Origin: Pleurocapsa sp. PCC 7327
Lineage (GTDB): Bacteria; Cyanobacteriota; Cyanobacteriia; Cyanobacteriales; Microcystaceae
NCBI RefSeq assembly: GCF_000317025.1
Contig: NC_019689.1
Location: 509,501 to 573,500, forward strand
Direction: 5' to 3'
Length of the DNA: 64,000 bases
Part shown: piece after piece, positions 1-8,029 of the stretch
Numbering within the stretch: the stretch's first letter is position 1
Layout: every line of letters begins with the position of its first letter
The notes under the pieces: generated by a model
Told to the model about the DNA's origin: nothing
Seen by the model: only the letters and a program-made list of their open reading frames with translations
The model's database searches: none
Position numbers and translations under genes: made by a program

Positions 1-386
1 GATCGCCTTCAGACTATTGAAGGAAAATAAATTATTGAGCATTTATAGGAGGGCGAAGAGATCGCCTCCCATTTCAACTTTCAGCCAAACTCAACTCCGC
101 ACTTAGGAAATCAGTCCGTCAGTCACATCCGCATCCTGGTTAATTTGCTCCATGCGATCGCATCGTTGTCAAGTTCAGTAGTTCAATGGATCTCACCTAC
201 TGTTGTCTTCTGGCGATCGCCGCAGGCGCACCTTCGGTGAGCGCGTCTTGCCCTTTAAAGGAGCGATCGTCTCCCTGTAAAGTTGCTCTGCTCAATGGAA
301 TTTCACCTCTGGTTTGATTTTGGCGATCGTATTCAAACTATTCAGGGAAAATAGAGTTATTAGACGTTTACTCAAATCAGGTCATT
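1..386. repeat. Repeat-rich leader of the TA-like locus; degenerate ~55-bp repeat and relic of a second copy
   Basis: No complete gene lies here. Two copies of a degenerate repeat are visible, at about 167-220 and 276-329. Their shared core reads roughly GCTCTGCTCAATGGAA, then TTCACCT, then CTGG and a HIP1-like GCGATCG. Two further copies lie at 1051-1104 and 1141-1196, on the other side of the DUF433/DUF5615 genes. Bases 1-40 resemble the sequence just upstream of the DUF433 gene (about 325-368). Bases 40-69 nearly repeat the end of the toxin gene at 1018-1048, including ATTTATAGGAGGGCGAAG. Positions 1-69 therefore look like the outer edges of a second TA copy with its middle removed. The remaining sequence is HIP1-rich spacer. 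Confidence 0.6.
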
Positions 387-698
387 ATGGAAGTCACTCT
401 CAATCAGCATATTGAAATTACACCAGGGGTTAGAGGTGGAAAACCTCGAATTGCAGGCACTCGCATGACGGTTGCCGATATTGCCACTGTGTATTTACGG
501 ATGGGACAGTCTCTGGATTTGATTGCCGGAAAATATCACCTCCCTTTAGCCTCGGTCTATGCGGCGATGGCATACTACTATGACCATCGAGATGAAATAG
601 AGCAGAATATTCGAGAGGATGAAGCGTTCGCTGACTCGTTGCAGAGCAATTATCCCTCCCGGTTGCAGGCAAAGCTGAAGGAGTTACGCGGTGAGTGA
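387..698 (+). CDS. DUF433 family antitoxin-like protein
   Basis: This 103-residue protein belongs to the DUF433 family of small proteins with a winged-helix-like fold, which usually pair with a PIN-like DUF5615 partner as a putative type II toxin-antitoxin system. The family signature is visible: an N-terminal strand-rich segment with GGKPRIAGTRMTV (about residues 17-29), then DIATVYLRMG and an acidic C-terminal helix with YYDHRDEIEQ. Length is normal for a complete DUF433 protein. The gene overlaps the ancestral GTG start of the next gene (691) by 8 bases, as in the usual antitoxin-toxin operon. DNA binding and toxin neutralisation are inferred from the family, not seen. The partner is damaged, so this may now be an orphan antitoxin. 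Confidence 0.85.
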   Translation: MEVTLNQHIEITPGVRGGKPRIAGTRMTVADIATVYLRMGQSLDLIAGKYHLPLASVYAAMAYYYDHRDEIEQNIREDEAFADSLQSNYPSRLQAKLKELRGE

Positions 699-1029
699 CC
701 GCATTCGCTGACCTTTGGATGAAAATGTTGACCCAGATGTAGCGTTGGCTTTGCGCCGTCAGGGGATTATTGATGTGACGACGACTCGTGAGATGGGACT
801 ACTTGGACAACTGGATGAAGTTCAGTTAGCATTCGCCTGTGAGCAAAGGCGAGCAATTGTCACTCATGGCACCGATTTTCTGAGGCTGGCTAGTCAAAGT
901 GAAGATCGTTGGGGAGTTGCTTTTTGCAAGAAGAATGCCCGTTTGCTGGGCGAAATCATTCGTAGTTTGGTCTTGATTTACGAAGTGCTGAGTCTTGACG
1001 AGATGCGGGGCTGGATCGAGTATTTATAG
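691..1029 (+). pseudogene. DUF5615 PIN-like toxin, in-frame stop at codon 7
   Basis: The protein is a DUF5615-type PIN-like domain, the usual toxin partner of DUF433. Proteins of this family normally start a few residues before a conserved LDENV motif that contributes an acidic residue. Reading from the GTG at 691, which overlaps the antitoxin stop, gives V-S-D-R-I-R, then TGA at 709-711, then P-L-D-E-N-V. After the stop the frame is open to the end, with TTTREMGLLG and AIVTHGTDFLRLA clearly visible. Translation could only restart at a TTG at 715, which would remove the first beta strand and place the acidic residue at position 2. I call it a probable pseudogene. A sequencing error, or real TTG initiation giving a 104-residue protein, cannot be excluded. 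Confidence 0.7.
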
Positions 1030-1204
1030 GAGGGCGAAGCGATCGCATTCTTGTAAATTTGCTCTGCTCAATAAAACTTCACCTTCTGTTGTCTTCTGGC
1101 GACGCCCCTCTCCCGTTTTCAAGAACGGCGATCGCACTCTTGCAAAGTTAATCTGCTCAATAAAATGTCACCTTCTGTTTGATGCTGGAGATCGCGCCTG
1201 TTCT
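1018..1204. repeat. Two downstream copies of the ~55-bp degenerate repeat
   Basis: Copies at about 1051-1104 and 1141-1196 share the core TCTGCTCAATAAAA followed by CACCTTCTGTT and a GATCG-containing end. They match the two copies upstream of the DUF433 gene at 167-220 and 276-329. The repeats therefore bracket the toxin-antitoxin-like pair on both sides. Their function is unknown; they could be substrates for the recombination that produced the relic at 1-69. Confidence 0.6.
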
Positions 1205-1741
1205 CTAGTGCTGATAGAGTCGAGTCCAAACGTTGTCACCTTGAGCTTCAATTTCGCTAAGTACACGAATCGCTTGCTCAACAATCTCTTCGTCTTCTCT
1301 ATCTCGTTCTATTCGGAATGACTTTTGGCCTGGCGCTCCTGCTTTGCGCTCCCGGTCAACACCGGAAATTACCCAGTTAATAGCATCTTCAACGAGCAAT
1401 TGGTTCGCCAGCGACGGCTCTCTGCTGCATCTTTCTGTGAGCATTTGCAGAGCTTGTCGGGCATCCATATTCTCTAGCTCTGGGAAGAAGAGCTTGAGAT
1501 CGGATAGCAAGTTTCCTCGCCCCAAGTGGTCATCATCATTGAACTGGCTTTCTTCAAGAGTTGGTCTGATTTGACCTGGTAATGGCTCCGCAGCTTTTTG
1601 CTGGGAAAGTTCTGTACCTTCGGACTCCGCATATTTCTCCTGAGACTCCGCATATTTCTCCTGAATTTGGCTAGCCCTTTCGGTTAACTTTTTCAGTCCT
1701 TCAGGATCCATCAACATTCTTTCTAATTCTATTTTTTTCAT
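1205..1741 (-). CDS. Hypothetical charged protein with a heptad repeat
   Basis: I do not recognise this 178-residue protein. It is highly charged, has no signal peptide or membrane segment, and is probably cytoplasmic. Residues about 28-42 contain a perfect tandem duplication of a seven-residue unit (EKYAESQ/EKYAESE), visible in the DNA as a 21-bp tandem repeat near 1620-1665. The middle is acidic and proline-containing. The C-terminal half is helical, with DAINWVISGVDRE and ending near VWTRLYQH. The ATG at 1741 has a modest purine-rich stretch upstream (AAGGAGCGGAGC), a good ribosome-binding site. The reading frame stays open upstream for 76 more codons, without a start codon, through sequence resembling an M6 metalloprotease, so the gene may be a rearrangement product. 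Confidence 0.5.
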   Translation of the reverse strand: MKKIELERMLMDPEGLKKLTERASQIQEKYAESQEKYAESEGTELSQQKAAEPLPGQIRPTLEESQFNDDDHLGRGNLLSDLKLFFPELENMDARQALQMLTERCSREPSLANQLLVEDAINWVISGVDRERKAGAPGQKSFRIERDREDEEIVEQAIRVLSEIEAQGDNVWTRLYQH

Positions 1742-1969
1742 TGCTCCGCTCCTTGTGTTAATAACTGTAGTGTCTCTGCGTTGTTGCTCTGAATTGTTTG
1801 GATTAATTCTGGCGATCGCATGTTGCCCTTCAAAGAAGCGATCGCCCTCTCCAATACCACACTGTTCTGGATTGATTTTGGTAGGTGAGCGATCGCCAGT
1901 AACTTCAGCTCCTGAACCAGCATGAACAATGAATAGGGCATCAACAACACCGTTACGATCATTTTGTAA
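1742..1969 (-). pseudogene. Probable remnant of an M6-type metalloprotease
   Basis: In the frame that runs directly into the downstream 178-residue ORF, this stretch reads NDRNGVVDALFIVHAG followed by SGAEVTGDRS. That matches the block around the conserved VHAG.GAE of M6 (immune-inhibitor-A-like) secreted peptidases. Neither the catalytic HExxH block nor the N-terminal part is present. A stop (TAA at 1972-1970) closes the frame just upstream, and no ATG, GTG or TTG start exists inside it. After the motif the sequence becomes HIP1-rich spacer-like coding. A competing ORF (1738-2067, another frame) ends four bases inside the next gene but encodes nothing recognisable. The family assignment rests on about 25 residues only. 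Confidence 0.45.
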
Positions 1970-2011
1970 TTAATCGGTTCCAGGGGGCAATACGATGATC
2001 CGCGTATAGGA

Positions 2012-2398
2012 TTATGACGACATTGCCACAAATGACCTTTTGAGTAACCCCAATTTTTCCAGAACAACCATCACCGCCCCCGTCCGGGTTTGCACACCCA
2101 GTTTTTTGTAAAGATGTTCCAGATGTTTTCGCACCGTTCCTTCACAGCAACCCAGCACCCTAGCAATTCCGACATTGCTTTTATCCTTGGCAACCCAGAA
2201 AAGTACCTCCGCCTCACGCTTAGTGAGTCCGAGTAATTCCAAGGCAGAAACGGAAAAGGATTGCAATTTTCGTTCCTCCAATTGCAAGAGATATCGATCG
2301 CCGATAGAATCAGGTACGATCCGGATGCACAATTGTCGTCCTGCTTGCTCTATGAGTAAAGGTAAAGTATTTGTTGTTCTTGGTTGAATGTAGGAGTA
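2012..2398 (-). pseudogene. LuxR-type HTH regulator, 5'-truncated
   Basis: The C-terminal part is a clear LuxR/GerE helix-turn-helix: LTKREAEVLFWVAKDKSN, then TVRKHLEHLYKKLGVQTRTG. It would bind DNA as a transcription regulator. In the cyanobacterial family it resembles, a longer N-terminal sensor part precedes a segment like RQLCIRIVPDSIGDRYLL. Here that segment is present but the frame is closed by TAA immediately upstream (ending at 2399), with no ATG. The only possible initiation is a TTG at 2332, giving 106 residues. The ORF therefore looks like the last third of a regulator that has lost its 5' part. It could still be made as a stand-alone HTH protein. Its end overlaps spacer sequence of the M6 remnant. 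Confidence 0.6.
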
Positions 2399-2519
2399 TT
2401 ATCATCTGTCTGGATCGGGTGGGGACGCAGAAGATTCAGGATACGAAGATCGCACTCTGGGAAATTGGGGCGATCGCAACTCAACGAAATCGTTTGCCCT
2501 AACACCATAGCCCCTTTCG

Positions 2520-4363
2520 CTATTCAAAAATTACAAATCCTGCCGCCGGAACGGTAATCAACACGGCTTTGCCATTCCGCGCTTCAACCGCCACTGACTG
2601 ACCCACCTGCGCCGCATCCGTCGAGTAAATGCACTTCAAAACATCACCCCCTTGGTGCAGTTCATTGTCAATCGTCACCCAAGCCGTTTTGGGCTGGTCA
2701 TAGTCGGTGTTAATCGCCAGCAGCATCTCCTTGGTGCTGAAAATCCGCGACCAAGGTACTACAGAGCGAATTTGTACCCCCACCATTTCCGGCAAGCTGA
2801 AGCGAATCCCATCATTGGGCGCAGAAATCTGACGCAGATATTGACGACCGCGACGCAATACGATATTTTTTCGGCGAATTTCCAAAACTTTAGCGAGTTC
2901 CTGATAGACCGGATTGTCTTCATTAAAGAAATGTACCCCTCGTGTCCGAAACGCCCCAAATTTGCCTCCGAACATGGCTTCTCGGATGTAGCGATCGCTT
3001 CCTCCCTGCCCATCAAAGCACTGTTCGCTGCCATAGTAGATGCAGGGAATGCCCAAGGTAAGGTTAAAGCATTTAAGGCTAAAACATTCAGCACTACTTT
3101 CGAGGCATGGGCATCTGCACAGAAACGAGCTTTATGATTGCCCTTGCGTACTTGGTCGCGATCGTCAAAGGAAGTCACTACCTTATTGCGAAACCAGATA
3201 TGGGAACCCTTGTTGACCAACTCAGAGTTGCGGGACAGGCTGAAATAGTCGTTGGGATTGCGGTATCCCTTGACCAAATATTTCAGCTTATCGGGAATGT
3301 CATCAATGCCCAGTGCCGCACTCAGTCCAGTTAATTCTAGGGTTTCGTAAGCCCGCTTGCGCCCGCCCGTAATCTCGCCCAGTAGGAAGAAATTCTCCTT
3401 GCCAATGGTTTGGGTGAACTCGCGCATCACCGAGACAAAGTAACGAGTTGCGCCAATGTCCATGTGCTCGATCGTATCGATGCGGAAGCCATCAATGTCG
3501 GCATAGGCGATCCAATATTTATAGGCTTCACACAAATGGCGCAGGGCATCAGATACTTGGTAATCATCAGCAGAACCGTATCCGTGGTGAATATCCTTCA
3601 GGTCAAAGAAATCGCCCTCGCGGAATTCGGGGTCGTAGTCCCAATTTTTGATGTACCCCTTACGAGTAAAGGCATTGGGGTCTTGCAATTCGGCAGGCCA
3701 CACTGCCCCATCGATATCCGGTAGATGTTGCGGATCGGGTTTGACAAAGGGAATGGTAGGATTCCCCTGTCTGTCGTTGAAGCCCTCAACTGAGTAAGTA
3801 TTGCCAGTCCAGGGGCGATCGCGATCGCTAGCATAGGAAAAGACGTTGCCTGCATGATTCAAAATGATATCTAGAATCACGTAAATGCCATTTTCGTGGG
3901 CAACTCGCACCACTTCTTGCAAGTCTTCGCGACTGCCAAAGTGGGGTTCGACCTCTAGAAAATTCTGGATGCCGTAGCCGTGGTAGGTTTCCTGAAACCG
4001 AACCTGTTTAAAAATTGAGCTAATCCACAACGCCGTTACCCCTAATCGTTTCAGATAGCCAATTTTGCTCTGTAACCCCTTCAGAGTTCCTCCAACATAT
4101 TTGACTCCAGCTTCGCGCCAACGCGCTGCATCCGCTTCTTTTTTCACGGCATTTTCCCCATCAGCGGGGCTGTACAGGGGAGTTGTCCCAATTTGTACGA
4201 GATTGCCTTCGTTGTTTTTGTACCCGTTCTCTTGACCATCGGAGAAGCGATCGAGCATCAGGAAGTAGAATACCCGATCTTCCCAGGCGAGCGGCGATGG
4301 GAAATACCCGTCGGATGGAAAGATGGATTCAAGATTGACTTCTGCCAATCGTTGTTCAATCAT
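2520..4363 (-). pseudogene. GH13 alpha-amylase-family glycosidase, frameshifted by a 5-bp duplication
   Basis: This would be an alpha-glucan-active GH13 TIM-barrel enzyme. Visible family features are YHGYGIQNF, DIILNHAGNVF, the nucleophile region DGFRIDTIEHM, the acid/base region FFLLGEITGG and the last aspartate region VVTSFDDRDQ. No signal peptide is seen, so it is probably cytoplasmic. The start is ATG 4363, preceded by AGGAGG at good distance; an upstream ATG at 4396 lacks this. The frame breaks at 3055-3064, where AAGGT is present twice in tandem. Deleting one copy restores ALTLGIPCIYYGSEQ and a single 612-residue protein ending at 2520. As it stands, translation ends at 2759 with an unrelated tail, losing the last barrel elements and the C-terminal beta domain. 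A sequencing error is possible, but a 5-bp tandem duplication is a typical replication slip. Confidence 0.8.
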
Positions 4364-4757
4364 AGAACTTTCCTCCTGAACCCGACTGGGGAACAAGAAC
4401 TCGCACTAATTTATTTCTCATCACCTCGTTTCTTCGAGTTGAGAAATTCAACTAAAAAATAGGATTTTTCTAGATTGATTCTTAAAATTTTGATTGACTA
4501 TCTTAATAGTATCTTTTAATTTTATTTTTTTTTTGCAAAGAATATACAAAAATCAACTTTTTAGTCGATAACTGCTCAGGGATTGTTAATTTAACTTACA
4601 GAAAACGCCAACAGAAATTTAAAAATAAACTTGATACTGTTCGTTCGCATAATCGAGACTAAGAAAAACCTATTCGATGCCTTGACATCCTCTACTTATT
4701 ATGTAAAGCAGCAAAGGTAAAGAAGTCGGGTCGATTTAGAGGGTGCCCCAAAAAAGA
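4364..4757. other. AT-rich intergenic region
   Basis: No gene is supported here. The stretch 4440-4640 is strongly AT-rich, with poly-T and poly-A runs near 4515-4530, and probably contains the promoter of the leftward amylase gene. At 4681-4730 a segment starting CCTTGACATCCTCTAC and ending near AAGTCGGG vaguely resembles the ends of IS200/IS605 elements in cyanobacteria. No partner end or transposase is nearby, so I do not call it an element. Confidence 0.4.
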
Positions 4758-4947
4758 TTACCGTCTCGTTAGAGCTACTGGCAGGCGCACTTTGAAGCAA
4801 CTGCCAACCCCCAATTGGCTGCTGACAGTAAGATCGCCGCCGTGACGAACGGCAATGGCTTGGGCAATGGCTAATCCCAATCCCGAACCTTCGCTGCGGT
4901 AAGAGCGCGCTTTATCTGCACGCCAAAAGCGATCGAAAATAAAAGGA
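4758..4947 (-). pseudogene. Histidine kinase C-terminal remnant (HATPase tail)
   Basis: Read in its own frame, this stretch gives [14 protein letters not shown], then [18 protein letters not shown], then [10 protein letters not shown] and a TAA stop at 4758. These are the F box, G2 box and last strand of a histidine-kinase ATPase domain. Everything upstream of the F box (sensor, membrane part, DHp histidine, N and G1 boxes) is missing. The upstream response regulator runs directly into this sequence in another frame. The kinase remnant is therefore the far side of a deletion that removed the end of the regulator gene and most of the kinase gene. Confidence 0.85.
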
Positions 4948-5530
4948 AGATGTGAACTTTAACAGCTTCTTCTGTGGGAGGATCTTCAAACGACCAAAGG
5001 CGATCCAAAATCGTACTGCGGCTGAGGACGCGAGGGCTATTTCGTAGCAATAATTCTAGCAAACCGTACTCTTTGGGAGTCAAATGTAGTGGTTGTCCTG
5101 CATAGGTGACTCCGCAAGTCCCCGGATCGAGGCGCAGGCGTTCCCATTCGAGTACTGGCGGCAAAGTAGAATTGCCCCGACGCAGCAAAGCGCGTATGCG
5201 AGCAGCTAATTCTGGTAAATCAAAGGGTTTGACTACATAATCATCCGCACCCGCATCTAACCCTTTTACCTTATCGTCGCTGTTATCTCTGGCTGTCAAC
5301 ATCAGCACGGGGTTCATATAGCCTTCTCGACGCATTTGCTGGCACAGGCTAATGCCGTCGAGTTTGGGCAGCATGATATCCAGTATCACCAGATCGTAAT
5401 TGAAGGCTTGTAGATAATCCCAGCCTATCTCGCCATCGGTAGCAAGATCGACGAGATATTGTCGGTCTTTGAGAGTCTCTGCAAGCGCTTTGGCGATGCG
5501 ATCGTCATCCTCGACTAGCAGAATCCTCAT
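4871..5530 (-). pseudogene. OmpR/PhoB-type response regulator, DNA-binding domain cut by deletion
   Basis: The receiver domain is intact: LLVEDDDRIA with the acidic pair, DLVILDIMLPKLDG with the phospho-accepting aspartate (about residue 51), a threonine in MLTARD and a lysine in VVKPFDLPEL. The winged-helix domain begins normally (LTPKEYGLLELLLRNSPRVLSR) but breaks after EEAVKVHI, where relatives continue into the recognition helix and wing. The last ~25 residues (from [10 protein letters not shown]) are an out-of-frame reading of a histidine-kinase gene. The remaining 219 residues would keep phosphorylation but probably not DNA binding. The receiver resembles the RppA/NrsR type of cyanobacterial regulators; that subgroup is a guess. 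The ATG at 5530 (MRILLVEDD) fits the family better than the one at 5536. Confidence 0.85.
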
Positions 5531-5644
5531 AAGCAAGCTAGTGGGGGCTACTTATAAAAAATTCTATCGAAATTTACGGTAAAGAGATTTGTAGAAATCT
5601 TTCAAATTAAATAATCAACTTCGAACTCCCGTTAAGGCAGTTGA

Positions 5645-7750
5645 CTATATTTTCTTTGAAACAGTAAGATTGTTAATGTTTATGTAACAAGAACCTGGAG
5701 TTTTAGAGCGATCGCGACTTACTAAATCAAGACGTAAATAAGCTGCATTTTTACCGGGTAGCAATAGAGAAAAGTTAGCTGGGGCTTTTGAAAATTGTAA
5801 TTTTTCTGTAGTGTTAATTCGTTCCCCTTGTTGATTTAAGGTTGATAAACGAATCGAAAATTCGCTCAAGTTTGAACACTTCAAATCCGAAAAATTACCG
5901 GTTACTTTAATTTCTTCTGGTATTGAGCCAAAGTATAAAAAATATGTTGGCTTCGCTTTTGTAAAATCAGCCTTTATATTGACAGTACCATTTAGGTTAT
6001 TGCCAATCTCGCTCAATTGTTTTTTACGATTTTTACTAAAAACTATCCAATCAGACTGACTACTAGGTTTAGGTTGAATTCGTTCCTGCATGAGGTTAAG
6101 TGTTTGTAAAATTGTTTCCGCAGAAGTTAGACGATTTCGTTCATAAATACTCACTTTTACTCCTTCCTCTAAAACAAATTGCTTGGGTAAGCGTCGGAAA
6201 TCTCGAATCAATCCCCAGTTTTCAGTAAAGGCATCGACCACGACTTTCACGACATCTTGCTCTTCAGGTGGTAAGTGATGCTGAAATGGAGTAGCAACAA
6301 TGACATACTGAGCTTCTAACAAAGGACTCAATGGATAATAATCACGGGAGTCAACATCTGGCGTATCGATAACCCATAAAAATTTTCTTCCGTATATTTG
6401 CTCTTGAGCAACTTGCAATAAGCTATCATTTAATATTCCTGAAGAAGCAGCTACAAATATTGGTTTTCTTTCAGGACTAAGTTGTCTGAGATAATCAATT
6501 AAACGGTTAATTTCATCATAATCTTGTCGTACTATTGGTGGCTGACTAGCAGAAAAAAAGGGACGAATTGAATTATGAAATATTCCTAGTGACGTTAGTC
6601 CCATAACAGCGTTGCTAGTTAGCAAGATTATTACAGCAACTAGCATTAAGATACGTGCTTTGTCTCTGAGGATAAGCCAAGTTGTCCAAAACAATGCAGT
6701 GAGACCAAGAGCAACCAACCAAGTAAAATGTGTTGTGTAATGAATTCCTAGTTGTCTTGAGAGAAGTCCCCACTGAATCAGTGAAATGCTACCGAATATA
6801 AGAATAAAAGAGGTTTTTAAAGGCAGCAGTACGCGAGTTAGAGTTCCGGCAGAAAATGCCAGTACAGTTAGAGACCAAAAAAGCCAACCATATACTTCTC
6901 CATAATATTGAAAGTTTTCAGCCAACGATTTTTCATATGAAGCATAAAGAAAGCGGTAATTAGTGGTTATAATATTCACTAAAAATTTTGGAGCTAATAG
7001 TGTTAAAGCTGCCAAGCTACTCAAACCTATTAAACTTATCAAAATAGTATAGCGAGTTAAATTTTTTAATGCTCTTCTCGGCTCATTTCTGACTTCGTTC
7101 GAGAAGACGATAAAGCCTTGAAGAAACATAGCTACCAAAAAAGCTCTTGCACTGTAGGCAAAATGACGACGAAATAAGATAGCTAAGGCAAGTAAAAATC
7201 CAATAAGTGGTACCTGCCACCGGGACTGAAGCTTTAGATCTTTTAGGGAAACAAAAATTGCTAAGCCTATAAAAATAGCTGCACCAATATCGGGATAGCC
7301 TCGTAGAGTAGATACCCATGTAGGAGGTAGTAATAAAGTTAAAAAAGCTGTTGACCAAAAAACAGCATGAGGATAAGCAGGAAGAATTCTAGTTGTAATT
7401 GCTCCCACAACTAGACTGAATGGCAAGATATAGACTAGAGCGCAACTAATGATATAGACAAGGCGAGAATCACCAAAAATTAAGATAAAAGGAATCAAAG
7501 GGGCACAAGGCAATAAGTTATAGTCCTCAGCTAAGGATCTACGAACAGCTTTAATTGCTTGAAGTGGTGACTCTCGAAAGATAGTTACCAAACTACTAGT
7601 TTTGCTTGAATAATTCGAGTAATCCCAGAAATAAAAGGTTTTCTCGTTGGAGATATACAAATATGCGATTCCAAAGGTAACTAGACTTAAAACAGCTAGT
7701 AAGCCAAAACTGATTAGGATTGTCGGTCGGTGAAATTTTTGAATTTGCAA
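5645..7750 (-). CDS. Large polytopic membrane protein, GT39/PMT-like (putative glycosyltransferase)
   Basis: This 701-residue protein has a membrane-embedded N-terminal half with about 10-12 hydrophobic helices (residues about 12-390) and a soluble C-terminal half. The layout resembles GT-C fold glycosyltransferases of the PMT/ArnT type: a first extracytoplasmic loop with an acidic residue (about 42, in FYFWDYSNY), many helices, then a periplasmic domain. That suggests transfer of a sugar from a lipid-linked donor at the outer face of the plasma membrane. No decisive catalytic motif can be pointed out, so the activity is inferred from architecture. The codon use is AT-richer than neighbouring genes. 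It stands alone, facing left, with no co-oriented sugar genes beside it. Start ATG 7750 directly precedes the first membrane helix. Confidence 0.55.
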   Translation of the reverse strand: MQIQKFHRPTILISFGLLAVLSLVTFGIAYLYISNEKTFYFWDYSNYSSKTSSLVTIFRESPLQAIKAVRRSLAEDYNLLPCAPLIPFILIFGDSRLVYIISCALVYILPFSLVVGAITTRILPAYPHAVFWSTAFLTLLLPPTWVSTLRGYPDIGAAIFIGLAIFVSLKDLKLQSRWQVPLIGFLLALAILFRRHFAYSARAFLVAMFLQGFIVFSNEVRNEPRRALKNLTRYTILISLIGLSSLAALTLLAPKFLVNIITTNYRFLYASYEKSLAENFQYYGEVYGWLFWSLTVLAFSAGTLTRVLLPLKTSFILIFGSISLIQWGLLSRQLGIHYTTHFTWLVALGLTALFWTTWLILRDKARILMLVAVIILLTSNAVMGLTSLGIFHNSIRPFFSASQPPIVRQDYDEINRLIDYLRQLSPERKPIFVAASSGILNDSLLQVAQEQIYGRKFLWVIDTPDVDSRDYYPLSPLLEAQYVIVATPFQHHLPPEEQDVVKVVVDAFTENWGLIRDFRRLPKQFVLEEGVKVSIYERNRLTSAETILQTLNLMQERIQPKPSSQSDWIVFSKNRKKQLSEIGNNLNGTVNIKADFTKAKPTYFLYFGSIPEEIKVTGNFSDLKCSNLSEFSIRLSTLNQQGERINTTEKLQFSKAPANFSLLLPGKNAAYLRLDLVSRDRSKTPGSCYININNLTVSKKI

Positions 7751-7839
7751 GCTTTTGCCTCCGCTAGCAACTCTTTCGGATACCGTCGATGGGGAAGCAT
7801 AGAAAAATTAAAAATCTAGTTTTATCGTATACTTATCTT

Positions 7840-7861
7840 GCCAAGAAATTTATTTCTTGGC
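7840..7861. repeat. 22-bp palindrome, copy 1
   Basis: A perfect inverted repeat has 10-base arms GCCAAGAAAT and ATTTCTTGGC separated by TT. It is one of four related palindromes in the window (also 10928-10949, 31312-31333 and 51659-51680) whose arms differ but remain self-complementary. It lies between the membrane-protein gene and the miniature element at 7874. Confidence 0.85.
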
Positions 7862-7873
7862 TAAAAGCATAAG

Positions 7874-8029
7874 CTGGTTGACTGACAGAACTCAAATCCT
7901 CCTCACCCCAACCCCTCTCCTGCTCTGGGAGAGGGGCTTTTAACTTAAGACTTTTGCCTGAAGTCCCTTCGCCCTTTGTGGGAGAAGGGATTTAGGGATG
8001 AGGGGACAAAGATTTGTCAGTCAACCAAG
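7874..8029. mobile_element. ~150-bp miniature inverted-repeat element (MITE), copy 1
   Basis: The left end CTGGTTGACTGACA (7874-7887) and the right end TGTCAGTCAACCA (8015-8027) are inverted repeats of each other. The interior has two hairpin-forming stretches, built on CCCCTCTCC/GGGAGAGGGG and CCCTTC/GAAGGG. The same element recurs at 34482-34631 with the interior largely conserved. Copy 1 is flanked by the direct repeat AGCATAAG at 7866-7873 and 8030-8037, which looks like a target-site duplication. There is no ORF, so mobility would need a transposase in trans. It sits at the 3' side of mutS2 and of the membrane-protein promoter region. Confidence 0.75.

Noticed and set aside
995-1321. 108-residue plus-strand ORF
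   Set aside because: It spans the end of the DUF5615 gene and repeat spacer in another frame; no conserved motif.
1738-2067. 109-residue ORF on the minus strand whose stop overlaps the next start by ATGA
   Set aside because: It looks coupled, but its translation is a frame shadow of the M6-like sequence and HIP1 spacer; the composition is odd and no family is recognisable.
4681-4730. IS200/IS605-like end (CCTTGACATCCTCTAC) upstream of the kinase remnant
   Set aside because: The resemblance is weak and there is no opposite end, hairpin or transposase nearby.
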